Part shown: in pieces, positions 1 to 8,508 of the stretch
How the letters are laid out: each line of letters starts with the position of its first letter
Position numbering within the stretch: the stretch's first letter is position 1
DNA from: CAWDYA01 sp963806495
GTDB taxonomy: Bacteria > Acidobacteriota > Polarisedimenticolia > JACPZX01 > DASXTC01
Direction: 5' to 3'
DNA length: 64,000 nucleotides
NCBI GenBank assembly: GCA_963806495.1
Contig: CAWDYA010000004.1
Coordinates: forward strand, 248,001-312,000
Position numbers and translations under genes: made by a program
Notes under the pieces: model-generated
Seen by the model: the letters and a program-made list of their open reading frames with translations, nothing else
The model's database searches: none
Told to the model about the DNA's origin: nothing

Positions 1-16
1 CGGCGATCTCCTTCAT
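1..16 (-). CDS. Start of second TldD/PmbA-family protein (partial)
   Basis: Reading the minus strand from position 16, an ATG begins Met-Lys-Glu-Ile-Ala and then leaves the window. Its ATG overlaps the TGA stop of the TldD-like gene (ATGA, 13-16), the usual sign of translational coupling. TldD and PmbA family proteins are commonly encoded as adjacent pairs that form a heterodimeric metallopeptidase, so this is probably the PmbA-like partner. Only five codons are visible, so the identity is inference from context. Confidence 0.35.
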
Positions 17-1465
17 CGTCCGGCTCCCGTGACCATCATCGACGCGACCCGCAGGGTCGGCTGCAGGATCCCGAACGGCAGCGCCTGGCCCTCCTTGATG
101 CAGGCGGGCGCTCCGGTGTCGGCCGACGGATTGGCTCCCACGGCGTCGATCCGGGGCAGCAGGTCCGTCGCGGTTCCGCGCAGGACCGCGCCCGACACCG
201 GCGGGCCGGGCGTCCCGTTCTCCACGAGGCATCCTTCCTCCACGGCGAGGGCGAACCGGCCCGTGGCTGGATCGACCCGGCCGCGCCCGAGCCGCGTCAC
301 GAGCAGGCCGCGTCCCGTGCGCGCGAGGATCTCCTCGCTGCTTTCCTCGCCGGGATCGATCACCAGGTTGGTCATTCGCGGCATCGGCGCATCCCGGTAC
401 GACTGCCGGCGGCCGTTGCCGGTGGAGATCCCGTCCGTGGCGAAGGCGGTGAGGCGATCCGACAGATAGCCGACGAGCGTCCCGCCGAGGACGAGCGGAG
501 TGCGGCGGGCCGCCACGCCTTCGTCGTCGAACAGGGTGGAGCCGCGCATGCCCGGAAGCGATCCATCGTCGGCGAGGTTGAGCAGGGAGGAGGCGATCGC
601 GCGCCCACGCGCGCCCGCGAAAGGAGAGGCGCCGCGCAGGACGTGATCGGCTTCCAGCAGATGACCGCAGATCTCGTGCATCAGGAATCCGCCCGAAGGC
701 GAGGCGAAGATGACGGGCATCTCGCCGCGCGGAGGCACCACCGACTCCATCGCGCGTGCGGCCCGCTCGACGAGGGCGGCCGCGGGATGCGTGCCCGCCG
801 CCATCCGCTCCAGCCCCTCGATCGACGAGGCGCTGCGGGTTTCTTCCATCGACAGCGAGCGGCCGGCACGGCCGGCGCGCACGCGCAACGTGATGTCGAC
901 GAAACAGCGGGTGTCGCGGGCCGGATCGCGATCCGTCGCGAGCACCAGTATCTCCTGCAGGTCCGCCTCGAGCGAAGCGTCGACAGCCAGCTCCAGACCC
1001 AGACCGCGCGCCGCTCCTGCGGCCGCCTCCAGCCATCGATCCAGAAGCTCGATCGCGCCGGTGAGGGCGCCGGGAGACCAGGGCCCGGCAGGGGAGGACG
1101 GTGAGGCGTCGCTGAGATGGGCCTGCATCAGGGGAGTCTCGCCGGTTTCCCGGCCCACCCCGAGCGGCGCCGCGCCGGCGAGCCATTCGACAGCGACGGC
1201 CTCGGGATGCAGCACGAGCGCCTCGAGCGAGCCGGCGGTCGGTGCGTCGAGGACGAACGATTCGTGCCGACCCTCCGAGAAGCGTCTCAGATGAGCGCCG
1301 GTCTCCCATCGTCGCTCCGCGCGCGCCGGCGTGTCATCTTCGTCGGCGCGAGCAGGCGTGGAGGCTGATGCGGGATTCGACGAACAGCTCCGCCGCGCGG
1401 GCGCCTGCGGGCAGGGCGGCGGACTGGATACGGCGCAGCAGGTCGGTATCGACACGGAGAGTCAT
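13..1465 (-). CDS. tldD: TldD/PmbA-family metallopeptidase, frameshifted near the N-terminus
   Basis: TldD-type zinc peptidases degrade or trim unfolded and modified peptides together with PmbA/TldE. The metal-binding signature HEICGH, followed by LLEAD, lies around residue 262, and the downstream Gly-rich C-terminal domain is intact. The N-terminus is split. ATG at 1463-1465 opens MTLRVDTDLLRRIQ then AELFVESRISLHA, a typical family start, but that frame stops soon after. The rest (DEDDTPARAERRWETGAHLRRF onward) is in another frame. Removing one base near 1350-1360 joins them. I chose 1465 because a TTGACA/TACCAT promoter sits just upstream; a GTG at 1455 exists only in the downstream frame. 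It is either a sequencing indel or a damaged gene. Identity is very likely. Confidence 0.85.
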
Positions 1466-1476
1466 CGTCGACCGGG

Positions 1477-1506
1477 ATGGTAGAGACGGCCCGGACCACG
1501 TGTCAA
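1477..1506 (-). promoter_or_regulatory. Sigma70-type promoter for the tldD-like gene (probably leaderless)
   Basis: On the minus strand a perfect -35 box TTGACA (1506-1501) is followed by an 18-nt spacer and a -10 box TACCAT (1482-1477). Only 11 nt separate the -10 box from the ATG at 1465, so the transcript should start within a few bases of the start codon. Confidence 0.6.
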
Positions 1507-1569
1507 GGCGCCGCGCATCCCCGGGGCGCCGTGGCCCCGACGTGATAGGATCCCGCGCGGAACGACGCC

Positions 1570-2637
1570 ATGCATGACACCGGAACCCTCATCGAGCCGC
1601 TCGAAGACGCCGGCACAGGCCGGCGGTTCACCATCGCGCGCGCGCTGACCCTCCTGTCCCTCCTGGCGGCGGCGCTCGCGGCGAGCATCGTCGTCAGCCT
1701 CATGGTCGGCTCGACCCCGGTGAGCCTGCTGGATCTGCTGTCGCGCAACGGTGCGGACGCCGAGTCGGCGACGATCCTCCTCGGGGTGCGGCTGCCGCGC
1801 ATCCTGCTCGCCGCGGCGGTGGGCGCCTGCCTCTCGGCCGCGGGTGTCTGCTTCCAGGCGCTGCTGCGAAACCCGCTGGCCGATCCGTACATCCTCGGTA
1901 TCTCGGGCGGCGCGGGCCTGGGCGCCATCGTCTCGAGCGCGCTGGCGCCGGCCACCGGGCTCGGGATCCTGATCCTGCGTCCCACGGCGTCGTTCGCCGG
2001 GTCGCTCGCGGCGGTTGCTGCGCTGCTCGCCCTGGCGCGATGGCGCGGCAGGGTGCTTCCCGAGACGATGATTCTCATGGGCGTGGTGATGAACGCCACG
2101 ATCATGGCCGCCATCATGTTCATCGTCACCATGGCGGATTTCAGCCGCTACGCCGGCACGATGTACTGGCTGATCGGCAACCTTTCCTCTCCGTCGCCGG
2201 GAGAGCTGGCGCTCATCTACGGCTGTCTCGCGCCGGGTCTGGTGGTGCTGACCCTCGCCGGGCAGGGGCTCAACGCGATGAGCGGGGGCGAGGAGATGGC
2301 CGGGCAGCTCGGCGTGGACGTCCCACGGCTGCGGCTCGTCACGCTGCTGGCAGCGTCGCTCATCACGGCGGCCGCCGTGTCGCTGGCGGGGCTGGTGGGG
2401 TTCGTGGGGCTGATGGTGCCGCACCTGGGCCGCGTGCTCCTCGGCCCGGACAACCGTCTGCTGATGCCGGCCTCGGCCCTGCTGGGGGCTACGGTGCTGG
2501 TGCTGGCCGACACCGCCGCGCGGACGATGTTCGCGCCGACCCAGCTCCCGGTCGGCGTCATCACGGCGCTGTTCGGCGGGCCCTGCTTCCTGTGGCTGTT
2601 CGCCCGGCGCGGGGCCGCCGGGGGCGGTGCCGCGTGA
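1570..2637 (+). CDS. btuC: FecCD/BtuC-family ABC transporter permease (probable cobalamin importer)
   Basis: This is the inner-membrane permease of a type II ABC importer for corrinoids or siderophores, 355 aa, the normal length for BtuC/FecD. Many hydrophobic segments fit the family's ten helices. The signature LLRNPLADPYILGISGGAGLGA region is present near residues 99-120, and the C-terminal GLVGFVGLMVPHLGR loop that contacts the ATPase is clear. It overlaps the ATPase gene downstream (GTGA). An extended -10-like TGATAGGAT lies at 1543-1551. No riboswitch precedes it. Cobalamin as substrate is inferred from the riboswitch operon a few kilobases away; iron-siderophore or heme is the alternative. 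No periplasmic binding protein (BtuF) is adjacent. Confidence 0.85.
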   Translation: MHDTGTLIEPLEDAGTGRRFTIARALTLLSLLAAALAASIVVSLMVGSTPVSLLDLLSRNGADAESATILLGVRLPRILLAAAVGACLSAAGVCFQALLRNPLADPYILGISGGAGLGAIVSSALAPATGLGILILRPTASFAGSLAAVAALLALARWRGRVLPETMILMGVVMNATIMAAIMFIVTMADFSRYAGTMYWLIGNLSSPSPGELALIYGCLAPGLVVLTLAGQGLNAMSGGEEMAGQLGVDVPRLRLVTLLAASLITAAAVSLAGLVGFVGLMVPHLGRVLLGPDNRLLMPASALLGATVLVLADTAARTMFAPTQLPVGVITALFGGPCFLWLFARRGAAGGGAA

Positions 2638-3476
2638 GCGCGCCCGCCAGCGCCGCCATGGAGGCGCGCCATCTGCGGTTCGGCTACCGTGGGGTCCCCG
2701 TGTTCGCCGGGGTCGACCTGAAGGTCGGGTTCGCCGGGATGACCGCGCTGATCGGCCCCAACGGCTCCGGCAAGACCACCCTGCTCAGGCTGCTGTCCGG
2801 GGCGCTGATCCCGCAGGACGGAGAGGTGCTGGTGGAGGGGCGCAGGATGGCCGATCTCGCGCCTCGCACGCGGGCCCGGCTGGTGGCGGTGGTTCCCCAG
2901 GAAACGGGCATGACCTTCGACTTCACCGTGATGGAGACGGTGCTGATGGGGCGCACCGCCTATCTCGGCCGTTTCGGCGTCGAGGGGCCGGCGGACATCG
3001 CGGCGGCGCAACGGGCGCTCGAGCGCACCGGCACGCTGCGCTTCGCGGGCCGGCTGCTCTCGCATCTGAGCGGCGGCGAGCGTCAGCTCGTGTTGATCGC
3101 CCGCGCCCTGGCGCAGACGCCCCGGGTGCTCCTGCTCGACGAGCCGACCGCCTTTCTGGACATCCGGCACCGCCTGGAGATCTACATGCTGCTGTCGAGC
3201 CTGAGCCGCGACGAGGGGCTCACGGTCGTCACCACCTCCCACGACATCAATCTCGCGGCACGCTTCTGCCCGCGGATCGTGCTGCTGAAGGGCGGCGTGA
3301 TCCTCGCGGACGGCCCGCCCTCCGCGGTGTTCCGCCCGGACGTGCTGTCCGAGGTGTACGAGACGCCGCTCAAGGTCTCGACCGACCCCCCGTCGGGGAT
3401 CCCGTACGCCCTGCCGGACTCTGCGGTGGTGTATCCTTCCCCCGGCAGTGAGGGAAGGGGTGGAGCCGGCCGGTAG
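2634..3476 (+). CDS. btuD: FecE/BtuD-family ABC transporter ATP-binding protein
   Basis: This is the ATPase that powers the preceding permease, 280 aa. Walker A is GPNGSGKTT near residue 39, the Q-loop is VVPQETG, the signature is LSGGERQL, Walker B is VLLLDEPTAFLD and the switch histidine is in TTSHDIN. The GTG start at 2634 overlaps the permease stop, implying coupled translation and a 1:1 complex. A C-terminal tail of about 30 residues after the ATPase core is Pro/Gly-rich and unusual but not informative. The substrate, B12 versus another chelate, cannot be read from the ATPase; the nearby B12-regulated receptor makes cobalamin the best guess. Confidence 0.85.
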   Translation: MSAPASAAMEARHLRFGYRGVPVFAGVDLKVGFAGMTALIGPNGSGKTTLLRLLSGALIPQDGEVLVEGRRMADLAPRTRARLVAVVPQETGMTFDFTVMETVLMGRTAYLGRFGVEGPADIAAAQRALERTGTLRFAGRLLSHLSGGERQLVLIARALAQTPRVLLLDEPTAFLDIRHRLEIYMLLSSLSRDEGLTVVTTSHDINLAARFCPRIVLLKGGVILADGPPSAVFRPDVLSEVYETPLKVSTDPPSGIPYALPDSAVVYPSPGSEGRGGAGR

Positions 3477-3505
3477 CGGCGGGCGCCCGTCGATCAGGGG
3501 AGACA

Positions 3506-4267
3506 ATGGCTGATGAACGGTTGATCGCGACTTTCGTCGACTTCGAGAACCTCGCGCTGGGCGTGCGCGAGATGAACTGGGGCGACTTCCAGATCGACCT
3601 CGTGCTGAAGCGGCTCCTCGAGAAGGGGAGGATCGTCTACAAGCGCGCGTACTGCGACTGGAACAACTACCGTGACGCCGCGAGGGACTTCCACAAACAG
3701 GGGATCGAGCTGGTCGACATCCCCCAGACCAAGGTGAGCGGCAAGAACAGCGCGGATATCCGCATGGTGGTCGATGCCATCGACCTGTGTTACGCCAAGC
3801 ACCACATCGACATCTTCGCCCTGATTTCGGGCGACAGCGATTTTTCGCCGCTGGTCTCCAAGCTCAAGGAGAACGACAAGCGGGTGATCGGCTGCGGCGT
3901 CAAGAGCTCCACCTCGAATCTGCTGATCGCCAACTGCGACGAGTTCGTCTACTACGACGACCTGATCCGGGCCTCGCGCAAGGGGCGCCCCGCGCCGAAG
4001 AAGGGGGCGACCAAGGAGCAGGACCGCAAACAGGAAGCGCTCGACAGGTTCATGGAGATCGTGCGATCGCTCGAGATCGACTACGATCCGCTGTGGGGAT
4101 CCCTGGTGAAGCAGACCATCCGCCGCGTCTACCCGGGATTCAACGAGGGTTACTACGGCTACAACGGCTTCACCGATCTCCTCAAGCACGCCCAGAAGCT
4201 GAGTCTGATCGGGCTGGACTACGACGAGGCGCGCGGCAACTACAAGATCCACCTCAAGGAGAGCTGA
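3506..4267 (+). CDS. NYN/PIN-like nuclease-domain protein with C-terminal winged helix (LabA/DUF88, LOTUS-like)
   Basis: The N-terminal two thirds form a NYN domain, a PIN-like fold expected to bind Mg2+ and cut RNA. Acidic positions are visible in TFVDFENL, in NSADIRMVVDAID and in ISGDSDFSPLV. A linker rich in Lys and Gln follows, then about 75 residues (RFMEIVRSL to YKIHLKES) resembling an OST-HTH/LOTUS winged helix that binds RNA. The length, 253 aa, is typical. A GGGGAGA Shine-Dalgarno sequence precedes the ATG, and the gene is 29 nt after the ATPase, so it may be co-transcribed with the importer. It ends 7 nt from the convergent gene. The RNA target is unknown. Confidence 0.8.
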   Translation: MADERLIATFVDFENLALGVREMNWGDFQIDLVLKRLLEKGRIVYKRAYCDWNNYRDAARDFHKQGIELVDIPQTKVSGKNSADIRMVVDAIDLCYAKHHIDIFALISGDSDFSPLVSKLKENDKRVIGCGVKSSTSNLLIANCDEFVYYDDLIRASRKGRPAPKKGATKEQDRKQEALDRFMEIVRSLEIDYDPLWGSLVKQTIRRVYPGFNEGYYGYNGFTDLLKHAQKLSLIGLDYDEARGNYKIHLKES

Positions 4268-4274
4268 CCCCGCG

Positions 4275-4823
4275 CTAGCGCGCCGAGGCCCTCGATCCCG
4301 GGGGGAGCTTCCGAAACACCAGATCCACGCGTGCCTCGATCGAGTCATCGAGCACCTTGAGCTGGCGGATCACCGTGTCGATTCTCAGCCCGGGGATCCC
4401 ATCCTCCAGGGTGTTGGAGAAAGCGGTGGGCAGGATGATCGGATCCAGGTAGCGATCCAGGTAGACGGTGCCGAACATGCCGACGGTCACCGGCAGCGAC
4501 TCCACCTTCACGACGTAGGCGTTCTTCGTCCGGTCGAAGGTCAGCACCAGGGTCGGCTCGAGGACGGCATCGACGCCTATCGGCTCTCCGCGGCAGTCCA
4601 CCTTCAGACGTATGCGCCCCTGCTCGAACCGCAGCTCCCTCGGGTTGAAAAGCGTGAAGGTCTCGGTGAAACCGGCCGTGGTCACCTCGAACCGGTACGG
4701 TGTGGCGGCCCTGAGAAAGTTCAGCGCCGTGCCCCGATCGAGGGTCATGACGACGCTCTCCGCGCGCGCGCCGGTGACCGCGGCCAGAGCGCAAAGGGTG
4801 GCGACGGCAAGGAGCTTCTTCAT
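4275..4823 (-). CDS. Secreted protein of unknown function
   Basis: The 182-aa product starts with a clear signal peptide (MKKLLAVATLCALAAVTGARA, cut after ARA). An AGGAG Shine-Dalgarno sequence lies about 6 nt before the ATG. The mature part is beta-rich, with alternating hydrophobic residues, a FNPRELRFEQGRIRLKVDC stretch and one cysteine. It looks like a small lipid- or membrane-associated periplasmic domain, but I do not recognise the family. It is 83 bp downstream of the propeller lipoprotein on the same strand and could be the last gene of the B12-regulated operon. No terminator is seen between them, so read-through is plausible but not shown. Confidence 0.7.
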   Translation of the reverse strand: MKKLLAVATLCALAAVTGARAESVVMTLDRGTALNFLRAATPYRFEVTTAGFTETFTLFNPRELRFEQGRIRLKVDCRGEPIGVDAVLEPTLVLTFDRTKNAYVVKVESLPVTVGMFGTVYLDRYLDPIILPTAFSNTLEDGIPGLRIDTVIRQLKVLDDSIEARVDLVFRKLPPGSRASAR

Positions 4824-4906
4824 GTTTTCTCCTCTGTTGGATCGAGTCGGTCGGCCATCATGAACCCACAGTATGGACGCGGGGCCCGCCGGGCGCCAAC
4901 CGCGGA

Positions 4907-6469
4907 TCAGTTTCTCACGAAACCGCGCGTCAGCACGGCCACCGAGAAGGGGGGCAGCGAGAGCCTGAGGACGGCGACGACCTGGGCCGTGGAAGCCTGC
5001 AGCACCACGAGCCGCGGGTTGGAGATGTCGCGTTCGGGGACGAGGATGTACCCGTCGCCGTCGGAGACCACCTCGGACAGCAGCGCCGCGGACGCATAGA
5101 CGGGCGCCGGCTCAATCGCGCCGCTGTCGGCGTCGAACCGGCGGACGGCGTTGGCTCCCGAGGCGTCGGTCACCACGCAGTAACCGAGGGTCGTGCCTCC
5201 CGCGTTCCACAGCGCGACCGAGGAGACGTTGCCGCCGAGATCGTCGTCGTCGATCAACAGTCCCTGGCTGGTGAGGGTTCGCGGATCGACCACCTCGATC
5301 CCGCCGGACAGCTCGCGCGTCAGGCTCCCCTGGAAGATCCCTGCCATGGCGTAGTAAAGGCTCCCCGTGACCGGATGGACCGCGGGCCGGCCGAACGGGT
5401 TGAGGCCCGACATCGGTATGGCACGCACGAGGGTGTCGGTGGCCGGGTCGACCGCCGCCACGATACCCGGCCCGTAGTCGGTGAACGAGGAGTCGATGTT
5501 CTGCAGCCCGACGAACACCAGCCCGTCGGCGGCGACCAGCCCGTCGGCGCGCGGGGTGCCGGAAGCGTTGCTCGCGAGCGCGGAAAGATCGATGTACCCG
5601 GTGGCATGCCCGTCCGACGGGTCCGCAATCATGATGTCGTTGTAGGGCGCCTCGTATCGCGTCACGTACAGCCGGTTCGGGTCGACCTCCAGAGCGTCGT
5701 GGGGGTTCGAGCCGTTGCCGGTGGAGAACTGCAGAGCCGTGGAGAAGCCCGCGGCCGGGTCGAGCGCCTGGATGTTGTCGAAGAAGTAGCGGTTGACGAC
5801 GAACACACCGTTGCCTTCCGCGCGCACCACCGGATCGCCCGACACGACTTCGAGGTCGCGCCGGATCTCGAATGTGGTGTCGTAGCGGACCTTGATCAGG
5901 CTCACCGTGCCGGTCACGCCGAAATCCGTGCCCGCCACGAGATAGCGCCGCTGCTTGACGGCGTGAAAGGTGCCGGTCTCGCCCGACGACGTCACGACCG
6001 CCAGGCCGTCGATGGTGCGGCCGTCGCTCGAGAGGGTGCCGGTGAGGCTCAGGATGACCATCGTCGTACCGGTGGAAGCGTCGCCCACCAGGATCGGGCC
6101 GACGGCGTCGAGCGACCAGTCGGCGCCCGATGCGGTTCCGGTGACGGACAGAGGCACGGCGGCGGAGAACGGCCAATCCTGCCCGCCCGCCGCGACGCGG
6201 TTCACCGTCACCTCCCCGTCGAACGATCCGGAGGAGGACAGCCCCGCGGGAGGGATCTCGAGCGTCATGTCCACGGTCAGCCCGGTGGCGGGGAACTGCG
6301 GCAGGGAGATGCCGGGTACCACCACCAGGATGTCGTAGACGCTCGCGAGCGGCCGGGCGTCATGGTGACGGGACACGTCCGGCGTGTAGGAGGAGCCGCA
6401 GGCGGTGCAGGCAGCCATCGCCGCCGCGAGCAGCGCGAGCCGGAGCGGCCGGCCGCCGGCCGCCGTCAT
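4907..6469 (-). CDS. Beta-propeller surface lipoprotein, BtuG-like candidate
   Basis: The 520-aa product has a lipoprotein-type leader (basic start, LALLAAAMAAC, with TAC/GSS following), so it is probably anchored in the outer membrane. Residues about 30-190 form a Thr/Ser-rich beta domain. Residues about 200-510 show repeated blade-like units such as VFVVNRYFFDNIQALDP, DPNRLYVTRYEAPYNDIMIADP, GLVFVGLQN and GSLYYAMAG, the pattern of YncE-like propellers. Its ATG overlaps the receptor stop (ATGA), so it is coupled to the BtuB-like gene under the cobalamin riboswitch. In Bacteroides, BtuG is a surface propeller lipoprotein that captures B12 for BtuB. By position and architecture this is an analogous protein. 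Function is inference; secretion and fold are fairly well supported. Confidence 0.75.
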   Translation of the reverse strand: MTAAGGRPLRLALLAAAMAACTACGSSYTPDVSRHHDARPLASVYDILVVVPGISLPQFPATGLTVDMTLEIPPAGLSSSGSFDGEVTVNRVAAGGQDWPFSAAVPLSVTGTASGADWSLDAVGPILVGDASTGTTMVILSLTGTLSSDGRTIDGLAVVTSSGETGTFHAVKQRRYLVAGTDFGVTGTVSLIKVRYDTTFEIRRDLEVVSGDPVVRAEGNGVFVVNRYFFDNIQALDPAAGFSTALQFSTGNGSNPHDALEVDPNRLYVTRYEAPYNDIMIADPSDGHATGYIDLSALASNASGTPRADGLVAADGLVFVGLQNIDSSFTDYGPGIVAAVDPATDTLVRAIPMSGLNPFGRPAVHPVTGSLYYAMAGIFQGSLTRELSGGIEVVDPRTLTSQGLLIDDDDLGGNVSSVALWNAGGTTLGYCVVTDASGANAVRRFDADSGAIEPAPVYASAALLSEVVSDGDGYILVPERDISNPRLVVLQASTAQVVAVLRLSLPPFSVAVLTRGFVRN

Positions 6470-8508
6470 CTGAACGACACCTTCACGCGGGCCTGGACCA
6501 TGCGGCCGGGCAGCGGGAAACGCGCCACGTCCACCGTCTTGACGTTGAAGACGTTGTCGACCTCGACCGTCATCTCGGTCCGGCGTCCGGCGCGGCGCGT
6601 GAATCCCGCGCCGTGGATGTAACGGCCCGGAAGCCGCAGCTGTTCAGGGCTCAGATGCGATCCTCCCGCGACGGCGGCCGCTGCCGTGTCGAGGTAGTTC
6701 GGCCCGATGTACGAGAACTGGTAGAAAGGGCGGCCCCAGTCGCGCGTGACCGAGGCGCGGGCCGACACCTCGTGACGCGGGCGGCCCGGGAGATCGCTGC
6801 CGTACCGGTAGGTGTCGCTGCGATCCTCGGCCACCTGCCAGGTGTAGTCCACGGAGCCGTCGAGCCACGAGAGACACCGGAACGCTGCCGACAGCTCCAG
6901 GCCGGTGACCCGCACGCGGCCCGTGTTCTGCGCCGTGACCTGGCTCTGCGAGGTCTGCACGAACTGGATGAGGTTGTCGGCGTCGCTGCGGAACAGCGCC
7001 GCCTGCAGGTGGACTCTCCGGAATACGGAGCCGCCCGGCGGGTCGTACGTCATCCCGAGGTCGTAGTTCCAGCCCGTCTCCGGCTCCAGGCCGGCGGATC
7101 CCTTGACCGACCCCTGGTCGCCGAACATCTCGATGAAGCTCGGCACCCGGTAGAATCGCCCGGCGTTGGCCCGGACGGACACCGACGGGATCGGCCTCCA
7201 GGCGGCGCCGAGCCGGCCGGAGGCGCGCGCCTCGGCGTCGTCGGCAGCGGGCGGCAGGGTCACCCCCGCCGGGGCGTCGAACCGGCTGGCGTAACGGGTC
7301 CAGCGCACCGAAGGGCTCAGCAGGAACCGGCCTCCCGCCATCTGGATCTCGTCCTCGAGCGCCGCATCCCAGGTGAGACGGGTGGCGGTGCCGCGATCCG
7401 GCTCCGGGTTCAGCGCGTCGCGCCGGACGGCCGATTCGCGCAGCGCCGAGACCAGCAGGGTCATCTGATGACGTCCGGCGGCCGAGGCCGAGGGCCGCCA
7501 TCGAAGCAGCACCGAGGGCCCCACCGAGTCGAGGATGTTTCTCGTGTCGACCGACACGCCGCCGGTGGTGTCGCCGGCGCGGTCGCGGAAGTCCTGAGCG
7601 GTGCGGGTGTAACGGGCGTCCAGATCCAGCCGCAGCTTCCCCGAGGCGAGCCGGTCGTTGGACCATCCAGCCTTGAAGAGGGCGCGACTCGAGTCGAAGC
7701 GGGCGGTCTCGGACTGGAACGCGTCGATGCCGGGCACGCCCTGGCGTCTCAGCGTCACGCCGGTCTGCAGGTCCACACGGCCTGAGCCGCTGGTGGCGAA
7801 ACCGGCCCGCCCCGTCAGATTGCCGGCCCGGAACCGGTTGTTGATGCGGGTCCGGTACCCGTCATCACCGGCGTCGTACGGCGTGCCGTTGTTGTCGTAG
7901 AAACGGAAGTCGCCGCTGGAGCCGACGCCTTCGAAGGTCACGATTCCGTCCGCCTCGCGCCCGCCGGGTGTGCCGGTCCACGAAGCGCTCGCCGCGGCCC
8001 GGGCCGTGTCGTACGAGCCATAGCCGATGCTGCCGGTGGCTGCGGGATGCGAGGAACCGGCGCCCCGCGTCCTGATGTTGATGGCACCACCGATCCCGGC
8101 CGAGGGGAGCCATGCCGGCGTGAAGCCCCTGTAGACATCGATCGCCTCGACGCTCTCGAGCTGGAGATCGGCGAGGTTCACACCGCCGCCGAGCGCCGTG
8201 TTGAGCAGAACCCCGTCCACGTACACGCTCACCTGCTCGGCGGTGGAGCCGCGGATCGACACGGTGGAGAAGGCGCCGAGACCGCCCCAGGATCGCACGC
8301 GCACCCCCGCCGTCTCCTCGAGCAGATCGGCCAGCGTCGTGATCCTGGAGTCGAAATCCGAGGCCCGTATCGTGGTCGCGAAGACCGTCTGGTCCGTCAG
8401 CGCCTTCTCGGCCTTGCCTTCGACACGCACGGTCTCGGCCGGCTCCGTGGCGGCCGCGGCCGGCGCCGCGAGCAGCAGGAGGAGCGCCGGGAGCGTACCG
8501 CGTCTCAT
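6466..8508 (-). CDS. btuB: TonB-dependent outer-membrane receptor, BtuB-like
   Basis: The 680-aa product has a signal peptide (MRRGTLPALLLLLAAPAAAA). Next comes a plug domain with TVFATTIRASDF, LADLLEETAGVRV, STVSIRGSTAEQVSVYVDGVLLN and GIGGAINI motifs, then a long beta-barrel ending in an aromatic-terminated strand (ARVKVSFR). Size and plug sequence match BtuB/cobalamin-type receptors rather than the longer SusC type. No SusD-like partner is present. The ATG overlaps the upstream stop by four bases, and the gene ends overlapping the propeller lipoprotein start. The cobalamin riboswitch upstream of the chain gives direct regulatory support for a corrinoid substrate. Confidence 0.9.
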   Translation of the reverse strand: MRRGTLPALLLLLAAPAAAATEPAETVRVEGKAEKALTDQTVFATTIRASDFDSRITTLADLLEETAGVRVRSWGGLGAFSTVSIRGSTAEQVSVYVDGVLLNTALGGGVNLADLQLESVEAIDVYRGFTPAWLPSAGIGGAINIRTRGAGSSHPAATGSIGYGSYDTARAAASASWTGTPGGREADGIVTFEGVGSSGDFRFYDNNGTPYDAGDDGYRTRINNRFRAGNLTGRAGFATSGSGRVDLQTGVTLRRQGVPGIDAFQSETARFDSSRALFKAGWSNDRLASGKLRLDLDARYTRTAQDFRDRAGDTTGGVSVDTRNILDSVGPSVLLRWRPSASAAGRHQMTLLVSALRESAVRRDALNPEPDRGTATRLTWDAALEDEIQMAGGRFLLSPSVRWTRYASRFDAPAGVTLPPAADDAEARASGRLGAAWRPIPSVSVRANAGRFYRVPSFIEMFGDQGSVKGSAGLEPETGWNYDLGMTYDPPGGSVFRRVHLQAALFRSDADNLIQFVQTSQSQVTAQNTGRVRVTGLELSAAFRCLSWLDGSVDYTWQVAEDRSDTYRYGSDLPGRPRHEVSARASVTRDWGRPFYQFSYIGPNYLDTAAAAVAGGSHLSPEQLRLPGRYIHGAGFTRRAGRRTEMTVEVDNVFNVKTVDVARFPLPGRMVQARVKVSFR

